From: Stenotrophobium sp040387055
GTDB taxonomy: Bacteria; Pseudomonadota; Gammaproteobacteria; Nevskiales; Nevskiaceae
NCBI GenBank assembly: GCA_040387055.1
Contig: JAZKEM010000213.1
Coordinates: forward strand, 1-6,771
Direction: 5' to 3'
DNA: 6,771 nucleotides
Below the pieces are notes generated by a model. That model was not told the origin of the DNA. It was given only the letters and a program-made list of their open reading frames with translations, and searched no databases. Positions within the stretch are counted from its first letter, which is position 1, and each line of letters starts with the position of its first letter. The translations under genes were made by a program, and so were the position numbers. Positions 1 through 5,340 of the stretch are shown piece after piece.

Positions 1-72
1 ATGACGGGCAATAGCAGCCCCAAGGCCGGAGCCACCGCCAGTAATAAAGACGGAACGGTTATTCGCTTTCAT
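1..72 (-). CDS. Short-chain dehydrogenase/reductase (SDR), N-terminal 24 codons only
   Basis: Reading the minus strand from 72 gives 24 codons, starting MKANNRSVF and continuing ITGGGSGLGAAIARH up to the window edge. Residues 11-18 (TGGGSGLG) match the TGxxxGxG dinucleotide-binding signature of classical SDRs, placed right after the first beta strand (SVFIT), as expected at an SDR N-terminus. SDRs are NAD(P)-dependent oxidoreductases acting on hydroxy or keto groups; the substrate cannot be told from this fragment. An in-frame ATG twelve codons upstream (108-106) is an alternative start, but the start at 72 gives the usual short lead before the Rossmann motif. Neither start has a clear Shine-Dalgarno sequence. 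The gene lies on the same strand as the carboxylase/PrpE operon but 174 bases beyond prpE, across a REP-like palindrome pair, so it may be a separate transcription unit. The 3' part is outside the window. Confidence 0.8.
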   Translation of the reverse strand, partial: MKANNRSVFITGGGSGLGAAIARH

Positions 73-145
73 GTGCGCATTGTCGCACTGATGGCGGTTT
101 TTTCGCATGGTCGCTGGGCGAAGTTAAGCGGGCTCAAAAGCACTC

Positions 146-230
146 CGTCATGCCCGCGTAGGCGGGCATCCAGTTTTTGTCCATTCGGGGAGCTGGATAG
201 AACTGGATTCCCGCCTGCGCGGGAATGACG
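146..230. repeat. REP-like pair of inverted 28-base palindromic units
   Basis: Two 28-base units lie head to head: 146-173 and, on the opposite strand, 203-230, with 29 bases between. Each folds into its own hairpin with an 8-bp stem and 4-base loop: 150-157 with 162-169 (loop GTAG), and 207-214 with 219-226 (loop CTGC). Unit 2, reverse-complemented, differs from unit 1 at only 3 of 28 positions. Two of those differences form a compensated stem pair (G-C in one, T-A in the other), and the third is in the loop, so the fold has been conserved. The two units can also pair with each other into one long imperfect stem. The unit resembles the CGTCATxCCCGCG...GGCGGG repeats that are abundant between genes in many proteobacteria. 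Sitting 16 bases past the prpE stop codon, it could protect the 3' end of the message or help end transcription. There is no strong T tract after unit 2; unit 1 is followed on the minus strand by a short TTTT a few bases further on. Confidence 0.78.
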
Positions 231-246
231 ACCATGAAGAATTTAC

Positions 247-2151
247 TTAGACGGGCTTGGCGTAGCCGAGCAACTTCAGGGCCGCAGCAATTTCTTCCAG
301 CGACTTAGGATCATCAATCGTCGCCGGAACGGTGTGCGGCTGGCTGTCAGCGATGGAGCGCATGGTTGAGCGCAGCACTTTGCCGGAGCGCGTCTTCGGC
401 AAGCGTGCAATTACCGTGGCTTGCTTAAAGGCCGCAACTGCGCCGATTTGCGAGCGCACGCGCTCAACCAGTTCACGCACGATTTCATCGGATGATTTCG
501 TCACGCCCGCCTTGAGTACAACGAGGCCAACGGGCAGTTGTCCCTTCAAGGCATCAGCAACGCCAATCACCGCGCACTCAGCAACAGCGGGGTGCGATGA
601 CAAAACTTCTTCCATCGCGCCAGTTGAAAGGCGATGGCCTGCAACGTTAATGATGTCGTCGATGCGCGACATGATCCACAGATAACCGTCAGTGTCGCGA
701 TAACCCGCATCGCCAGTGAGGTAGTAGCCGGGATAGCGACTCAGATAATTGTCGTGATAGCCCTGATCGTTCTGCCACATCGTGCTGAGCGTTCCGGGAG
801 GCAGTGGCAGCTTGATCACAACGTTGCCGATGTCGTCGTCTTTGACAGCCGTGCCTTCGTTATCAAGCACAGCGAATTCAAAGCCCGGCACCGGCACAGC
901 AGCGGAGCCCGGTTTAACTGGCATCAACTCCAGTCCTTGGCAATTGGCGATTGCCGACCAACCCAACTCGGTCTGCCACCAGTTATCAATCACGGGCACT
1001 TTGAGTTTGTCTTGCGCCCATAGAATCGTATCGGGATCGCAACGCTCTCCTGCGAGATACAGCGTTTTGAATTTCGACAGATCGTATTGGCCGATCAGTT
1101 TGCCTTCCGGATCTTCTTTCTTGATCGCTCGGAAAGCAGTTGGTGCGGTGAAGAAAGTTTTAACGCCGTGCTGCGAGATCACGCGCCAGAACGCACCTGC
1201 ATCCGGCGTGCCGACAGGTTTGCCTTCGTAGAACACGGTGGTGCAGCCGTGCATCAGCGGGCCGTAAACAATGTACGAGTGGCCCACAACCCAGCCCACA
1301 TCCGACGCCGCCCAGAACACATCACCGGGATTGGTATCGAACACCGTTTTCATCGAATACGTCAGTGCAACCGCATGACCACCGTTGTCACGCACAACGC
1401 CTTTCGGCTTGCCGGTGGTGCCCGAGGTATAGAGCACATACAGCGGATCAGTCGACGCAACCGGCACGCAGTCAGCGGGTTGTGCAGCTTTAACCGCTTC
1501 TTGCCAATCCACATCGCGGCCTGCGATCAAAGTCGCTACACGTTGTGGGCGTTGCAGAATGATGGTGCGAGCAACTTTGTGTTCAGCTATTTCGATTGCT
1601 TGGTCGAGCAAAGGTTTGTAATCGATGACGCGACCTGGTTCGATACCGCAGGAGGCAGACACCAGTAACACGGGTTTCGCAGCGTCGATACGCTTGGCGA
1701 GTTCAGGTGCCGCAAAGCCGCCGAATACCACCGAGTGCACAGCGCCAATGCGCGCGCAGGCGAGCATTGCAACCGCGGCTTCGGGAACCATCGGCATGTA
1801 GATCACAACGAGATCGCCACGCTTAACGCCATTCGCGCGCAGTGCGCCTGCAAATAGCGCCACTTCATCACGCAGTTCGCGATAGGTAAATTTCTTCAGC
1901 GAGTTGGTCAGCGGGCTGTCGTAAATAATTGCGACTTGATCAGCGCGGCCTTCTTCAACGTGACGGTCGAGCGAGTTGTAACAGGTGTTGAACTCAGCGC
2001 CCGCAAACCAACGATAGAAAGGCGCTTTGCTGTCGTCTAACACTTTCGACCACGGCTTGTGCCAACGCAGTTTCGCTGCTTGTTCGGCCCAGAAAATTTC
2101 TGGCTCAGACAAAGAACGTTGATACTGCTCTGCGTATTTTGATGTGCTCAT
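247..2151 (-). CDS. prpE: Propionyl-CoA synthetase (AMP-forming short-chain acyl-CoA synthetase, PrpE/ACSS3 type)
   Basis: This cytosolic adenylate-forming ligase (634 aa) should convert propionate, ATP and CoA to propionyl-CoA, AMP and PPi. It is full length (enterobacterial PrpE is about 628 aa). The N-terminal ACAS-type region spans about residues 5-65. The AMP-binding core carries the P-loop YTSGTTGKPKG (241-251), WVVGHSY (287-293), the AGER segment (367-370) and WWQTE (391-395). The hinge region has TGD (479-481), followed by SRIDDIINVAGHR (495-507). The C-terminal PKTRSGK motif (585-591) supplies the catalytic lysine K591, which matches the lysine acylated by Pat-type enzymes in Salmonella PrpE; such control is plausible here but not shown. 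The GVVRDNGGHAVAL stretch (251-263) and the C-terminal domain look more like PrpE/ACSS3 than acetyl-CoA synthetase. The ATG at 2151 has AAGAG 7 bases upstream. The gene follows the hydrolase by 39 bases and is probably the last gene of the operon. Butyrate or isobutyrate activity cannot be excluded. Confidence 0.94.
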   Translation of the reverse strand: MSTSKYAEQYQRSLSEPEIFWAEQAAKLRWHKPWSKVLDDSKAPFYRWFAGAEFNTCYNSLDRHVEEGRADQVAIIYDSPLTNSLKKFTYRELRDEVALFAGALRANGVKRGDLVVIYMPMVPEAAVAMLACARIGAVHSVVFGGFAAPELAKRIDAAKPVLLVSASCGIEPGRVIDYKPLLDQAIEIAEHKVARTIILQRPQRVATLIAGRDVDWQEAVKAAQPADCVPVASTDPLYVLYTSGTTGKPKGVVRDNGGHAVALTYSMKTVFDTNPGDVFWAASDVGWVVGHSYIVYGPLMHGCTTVFYEGKPVGTPDAGAFWRVISQHGVKTFFTAPTAFRAIKKEDPEGKLIGQYDLSKFKTLYLAGERCDPDTILWAQDKLKVPVIDNWWQTELGWSAIANCQGLELMPVKPGSAAVPVPGFEFAVLDNEGTAVKDDDIGNVVIKLPLPPGTLSTMWQNDQGYHDNYLSRYPGYYLTGDAGYRDTDGYLWIMSRIDDIINVAGHRLSTGAMEEVLSSHPAVAECAVIGVADALKGQLPVGLVVLKAGVTKSSDEIVRELVERVRSQIGAVAAFKQATVIARLPKTRSGKVLRSTMRSIADSQPHTVPATIDDPKSLEEIAAALKLLGYAKPV

Positions 2152-2158
2152 GGCGATG

Positions 2159-2163
2159 CTCTT
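2159..2163 (-). promoter_or_regulatory. Shine-Dalgarno site for prpE
   Basis: AAGAG on the minus strand ends 7 bases before the ATG at 2151. It supports that start codon and lies in the 39-base gap after the hydrolase stop, so prpE has its own ribosome entry within the operon. Confidence 0.6.
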
Positions 2164-2190
2164 GCTGCGGTGCGGACAGGACGATGCGAT

Positions 2191-3144
2191 TTACGGAATG
2201 TGTTTCTTCATGAACGTGACCATGTCGCCGTGCGACGGGATCACTTCTGGGAACATTTGCGAGAAGAGTGGGAATGCGTGAGGGAAATGCGGCCACACAT
2301 CGAGTCTCACATCCACCCCTGCCTCGTGCGCGCGCTGTGCACAAAGCACGCTGTCGTCACGCAGAATTTCAGCGTCAGACGCCAGAAAATAAAGCGGCGG
2401 AAAACCACGGTAGTCTGCAAACAGTGGTGACAGTTCAGGATCCGATGCATCGTGATCGCCGCTGTAAAAAACGTCGACGCGGTGTAGAGCCTTTGACGGC
2501 AGCAGTACATCTCCCTTCGCGCGAGTAATGCGTGAAGGTAGGCCGTGTGAGCGGCCAAGATCGGTTGCCGCTGAGATCGGAATGGCGCAAGCAGGCATCG
2601 GCCAGCCTTGTTTGCGAATGCGCTGCAACACGGCCAACGTCAGATTGCCGCCAGCTGATTCACCAACAATCGCAATGCGATTAGGCGCAAAGCCAAGATC
2701 AAGCAGCGCGCGATACGCGCGTTCGCAATCATCCAGTGCCGCAGGAAACTTGCTGCTCGGTGCGAGTCGATAGTCAACACCAAAGCCCACGGCATCCATA
2801 TCGCGGCACAGCTTGCACATCATGCGCAGCTGCACATCCGGTGATGCAGGAAGAATGAAGGCACCACCGTGAATATAGAGAATCGCATTCTTGTGCGTAT
2901 CGCTGGTCGAGCCTGCAAAGTGACCGGGAATGCCGCCATCGGGCGCACCGATCACGCGATATTTCAATTCCAGTCCATAAGTATTGCGGCACTTGTTCGA
3001 AGCCGTCAGCAACTGGAATTTTGCAATGCGATCACGCGAGCCACGCACCAGCCATGACAACCACGGGCGCAGAAACATTTTGAGCAGTCGCATGATGATG
3101 CGGCTGCGCGTGCTGACCGTGACGACTTTCAATTCATATTTCAT
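2191..3144 (-). CDS. HSL-family (family IV) alpha/beta hydrolase, esterase/lipase-like
   Basis: This is a 317-aa carboxylester hydrolase of the hormone-sensitive-lipase (alpha/beta-hydrolase-3) family. The oxyanion-hole motif is YIHGGAF (90-96). The nucleophile elbow is GESAGG (161-166), with Ser163 as nucleophile. DYRLAPSSKFPAALDD (124-139) is the typical family segment between them. The acid is best placed in SDAEILRDDS (256-265), where Glu259 aligns with the Asp of the commoner DPLRD motif, as in the 'SxEIL' subgroup; the base is His289 in HFPHAF. The first 35 residues are basic and hydrophobic (MRLLKMFLRPWLSWLV, 18-33), perhaps a cap or membrane-contacting helix rather than a cleaved signal. 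I start it at the ATG at 3144, with AGAG 6 bases upstream, because longer in-frame starts would overlap the carboxyltransferase end and its hairpin. Between a carboxylase and an acyl-CoA synthetase it may release a short acid from an ester, or act on a lactone or thioester; the substrate is unknown. Confidence 0.88.
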   Translation of the reverse strand: MKYELKVVTVSTRSRIIMRLLKMFLRPWLSWLVRGSRDRIAKFQLLTASNKCRNTYGLELKYRVIGAPDGGIPGHFAGSTSDTHKNAILYIHGGAFILPASPDVQLRMMCKLCRDMDAVGFGVDYRLAPSSKFPAALDDCERAYRALLDLGFAPNRIAIVGESAGGNLTLAVLQRIRKQGWPMPACAIPISAATDLGRSHGLPSRITRAKGDVLLPSKALHRVDVFYSGDHDASDPELSPLFADYRGFPPLYFLASDAEILRDDSVLCAQRAHEAGVDVRLDVWPHFPHAFPLFSQMFPEVIPSHGDMVTFMKKHIP

Positions 3145-3150
3145 GGGTGG

Positions 3151-3154
3151 CTCT
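3151..3154 (-). promoter_or_regulatory. Weak Shine-Dalgarno site deciding the hydrolase start
   Basis: AGAG on the minus strand sits 6 bases before the ATG at 3144. Although short, it favours this start over the in-frame ATG at 3267, which would lie inside the carboxyltransferase coding region. Confidence 0.45.
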
Positions 3155-3194
3155 AATGTGGCTATGGCGTCTGCTTTTTTCGGACGGTAAAGAC

Positions 3195-3217
3195 TGGGCC
3201 CGCTAAGTGCGGGCCCA
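3195..3217 (-). terminator. Intra-operon GC-rich hairpin, possible partial terminator or attenuator
   Basis: Bases 3195-3203 and 3209-3217 form a perfect 9-bp stem (TGGGCCCGC with its complement) around a 5-base loop. It begins 6 bases after the carboxyltransferase TAA on the minus strand. The bases following it are GTCTTTACC, a poor T tract, so termination is probably partial. It is well placed to set different transcript levels for the three carboxylase genes and the downstream hydrolase-prpE pair, or to protect the upstream message from 3' decay. The same stem exists on the plus strand, but no plus-strand gene ends here. Confidence 0.6.
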
Positions 3218-3223
3218 AGAACC

Positions 3224-4831
3224 TTACATACGGAAGATACCGTAACGGGGATCGCCAATGGGTGCACTCAACGAGGCAGATAGTGCAATGCCGAGGGCGT
3301 TGCGCGTATCTGCGGGGTCGAGAATGCCGTCATCCCACATTTCCGACGTGCTCCAGTACGCGCTCTGCTTGCGCTTGAACTCGCCGAGCACCGGATCGCG
3401 GATCGCGTCGATGTCTTCCTGCGTCAGCTTCTTGCCTTGCTTGGCGAGCTGACGAACTTTCACATCAGCCAGCGTGTTGGCGGCTTGTTCAGCACCCATC
3501 ACCGAAATCTGCGACTGCGGCCATGCGAACAGGAAGCGCGAATCAAATGCGCGACCGCTCATGCCGTAGTTGCCGGCGCCGAAGGAGCCGTTACACATCA
3601 CAGTGAACTTCGGCACTTCCGAGCAGGACACGGCCATGATCATCTTGGCGCCGTCCTTGGTGATGCCGCGGCGTTCGTATTCGCGACCGACCATGAAGCC
3701 GGTGATGTTCTGCAGGAACAGGATCGGCGTCTTGTTCTGGTTGCACAGTTCGATGAAGTGCGCGCCCTTGAGCGAGCTGTCGTTGAACAGCACGCCGTTG
3801 TTGCCGAGGATGCCGATCTTGTAACCCCACAGATGTGCGTAACCGCAGATCAGCGTCTTGCCGTAGTTCGGCTGGTACTCGTGGAAGCGCGAACCATCTA
3901 CGAGGCGTGCAATCACTTCGCGAATATCAAACTGCTGCTTGATGTCCTTCGGAATCACGCCATACAACTCGGATGGATCGTAGAACGGTGCTTCTGGCTC
4001 CTGCCATTCGATATGCGTTTTCTGAGGACGCTTGAACTGCGCAACGATGTCACGCGCAATCGCAATCGCTTCTTCTTCGCTCGACGCTGGGTAGTCAGCG
4101 GTGCCGGAGACGCTGGTGTGCATATCGCAACCACCGAGGTCTTCTACGCTCACGTCTTCACCCGTTGCAGCCTTCACCAATGGAGGGCCCGCAAGGAAGA
4201 TCGCGCCAGTGCCGCGCACGATGACGTTGTAGTCCGACAGGCCTGGCACGTAAGCGCCGCCCGCGGTGCAGTGACCGAGCACCACCGAAACCTGCTGCAC
4301 GCCCATCTTCGAGAGCTGGCATTGATTGCGGAAGATGCGGCCCGCCATGTACTTGTCGGCGAACAGATCAGCCTGCAACGGCAGGAATCCGCCAGCGGAA
4401 TCGCAGAGGTGAACAACCGGCAGGCGATTTTCAATCGCGATGTCGAGTGCGCGTACAGTCTTCTTCACGGTGAGTGGATACCAAGCGCCGCCTTTAACGG
4501 AAGCGTCGCCTGCATTGATCACTACTTCGCGACCGGAGACGATGCCGATACCGGTGACGCAAGCTGCGCCCGGTACTTCGCCTTCATACGCGTCATTCGC
4601 AGCCAGCGATGAGAACTCAAGGAACGGCGTGCCCGGATCAAGCAGCAACTTCAGGCGTTCACGTACCAACAGTTTGTTCTGCGAGCGTAGACGGTCGATG
4701 TCACGCTGAGGACGATCATCGCGAACCTTGCGTTGCAGCTCGCGGAAGTCTTCGATGACCTTGCGGTTGTGTGCGGCGTTGGCCTGGAAGTCGGCCGACG
4801 AGGTATTGATTTTGGATTCGATGCGTTTCAT
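3224..4831 (-). CDS. Acyl-CoA carboxylase carboxyltransferase (beta) subunit, methylcrotonyl-CoA carboxylase type
   Basis: This 535-aa protein moves the carboxyl group from carboxybiotin to an acyl-CoA. It has two crotonase-like halves. The N half contains NKLLVRERLKLLLDPGTPF (52-70), DASVKGGAWYPLTVKK (109-124), DSAGG (144-148) and the oxyanion segment CTAGGAYVPG (188-197), followed by IFLAGPPLVKAATGE (211-225). The C half contains FDIREVIARLVDGSRF (301-316), GNNGVLF (343-349), LFLQNITGFMVGREYE (371-386), SFGAGNYGM (416-424) and VMGAEQAA (444-451). It ends in GIFRM, as methylcrotonyl-CoA carboxylase beta subunits do, and its length is typical for that class. It is clearly closer to MCC/geranyl-CoA carboxylase beta than to PccB, yet the segment after DSAGG departs from the usual MCC pattern (DLFADKYMAGR, 155-165, where MCC typically has a DVFPDR-HFGR type), so the substrate is uncertain. 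Its ATG overlaps the carrier gene's TGA (ATGA), which implies translational coupling and balanced subunit supply. Confidence 0.93.
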   Translation of the reverse strand: MKRIESKINTSSADFQANAAHNRKVIEDFRELQRKVRDDRPQRDIDRLRSQNKLLVRERLKLLLDPGTPFLEFSSLAANDAYEGEVPGAACVTGIGIVSGREVVINAGDASVKGGAWYPLTVKKTVRALDIAIENRLPVVHLCDSAGGFLPLQADLFADKYMAGRIFRNQCQLSKMGVQQVSVVLGHCTAGGAYVPGLSDYNVIVRGTGAIFLAGPPLVKAATGEDVSVEDLGGCDMHTSVSGTADYPASSEEEAIAIARDIVAQFKRPQKTHIEWQEPEAPFYDPSELYGVIPKDIKQQFDIREVIARLVDGSRFHEYQPNYGKTLICGYAHLWGYKIGILGNNGVLFNDSSLKGAHFIELCNQNKTPILFLQNITGFMVGREYERRGITKDGAKMIMAVSCSEVPKFTVMCNGSFGAGNYGMSGRAFDSRFLFAWPQSQISVMGAEQAANTLADVKVRQLAKQGKKLTQEDIDAIRDPVLGEFKRKQSAYWSTSEMWDDGILDPADTRNALGIALSASLSAPIGDPRYGIFRM

Positions 4832-5337
4832 TTTTTCTTCTCAAGAGCGACCAGGCTCAACAACAGCACGTCACGATCAAAGGTCTGGCCCTTGTCGTAG
4901 CTCACGGCTTCGATCACGCCATCGCGTGGTGCCGTGATGGTGGTTTCCATCTTCATGCTTTCCATCACCAACAGGACCTGGCCCTTGGTAACAGCGTCTC
5001 CAGCCTTGACGGTGACGCTGACGATGCTGCCTGGCATTGGTGCCATCACGCGGTCTTCAGCGGCACCTCCACCTGCGGCGGCAAGACGCTTGAGCGGATG
5101 CTCATAGCGCAGCTGATAAGCCTCGCCATCAAAGTGAATGAAAACGTCATCGCCCTTGGTGGCGATCACGACTTCGTGATGCACGCCATCCAGCGTTAGC
5201 CAAGTACGGCCATCAGCGCCGACCTTCAGATCAAAGGGAACGGTTTGATCGTCGATCAGATGCAGACGATAGCCGTCTGAACCACGTGAGATTTCAAGAT
5301 TGTGCTCGGCATCGCCGAGCTTAAAAGCGTGATGCAT
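4828..5337 (-). CDS. Biotin carboxyl carrier protein with BT-like N-terminal domain (split-off C-terminal part of a carboxylase alpha subunit)
   Basis: This 169-aa protein carries the biotin that shuttles CO2 between the biotin carboxylase and the carboxyltransferase. Residues 1-85 are a beta-rich region like the BT domain that, in methylcrotonyl- and propionyl-CoA carboxylase alpha subunits, links to the beta subunit. A flexible AAAGGGAAE linker (86-94) follows. The biotinyl domain then runs from VMAPMPGSIVSV (97-108) through ESMKMET (126-132), with Lys129 the predicted biotinylation site, to GQTFDRDVLLLSL (150-162). The site reads ESMKM rather than the commoner E/V-A-MKM, a known variant. 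It is not AccB-like: it lacks the long Ala/Pro-rich arm and thumb arrangement of the fatty-acid-synthesis carrier, and it has the BT region. The ATG at 5337 is in the same frame as the preceding biotin carboxylase and begins one codon after that gene's TAA, with GGAGG 9 bases upstream. The gene overlaps the next gene by 4 bases. Confidence 0.93.
   Translation of the reverse strand: MHHAFKLGDAEHNLEISRGSDGYRLHLIDDQTVPFDLKVGADGRTWLTLDGVHHEVVIATKGDDVFIHFDGEAYQLRYEHPLKRLAAAGGGAAEDRVMAPMPGSIVSVTVKAGDAVTKGQVLLVMESMKMETTITAPRDGVIEAVSYDKGQTFDRDVLLLSLVALEKKK
4837..4842 (-). promoter_or_regulatory. Shine-Dalgarno site for the carboxyltransferase, inside the carrier gene
   Basis: GAGAAG on the minus strand lies 5 bases before the ATG at 4831, within the last codons of the carrier gene (its Glu-Lys-Lys-Lys tail). 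Together with the ATGA overlap at 4828-4831 it points to coupled translation of carrier and carboxyltransferase. Confidence 0.6.
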
Positions 5338-5340
5338 TGT

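Noticed and set aside
73..145. A promoter for the SDR gene (a TTGAGC box on the minus strand).
   Set aside because: The possible -35 box is weak and I could find no convincing -10 box at suitable spacing, so it is not annotated.
1..228. Plus-strand 75-codon frame at the left edge.
   Set aside because: It is antisense to the SDR start and then reads through both palindromic units. The translation has no family resemblance and no ribosome-binding site can be assessed at the edge.
146..230. Reading the palindromic units as a CRISPR array or as an att site.
   Set aside because: Only two units are present, in opposite orientation, with no further spacer-repeat periods, no cas genes and no integrase nearby. 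A REP-like pair explains them better.
3145..3267. Upstream in-frame extension of the hydrolase to an ATG at 3267.
   Set aside because: The 41 extra residues would overlap the carboxyltransferase coding end and read through the 9-bp hairpin. They do not look like family sequence, and the ATG at 3144 has a spaced AGAG.
3437..4612. A 391-codon plus-strand open frame opposite the carboxyltransferase gene.
   Set aside because: It lies wholly antisense to a clearly conserved gene, its translation shows no recognisable domain (rich in His, Arg, Ala and Val), and long antisense frames are expected from codon bias in GC-rich genes.
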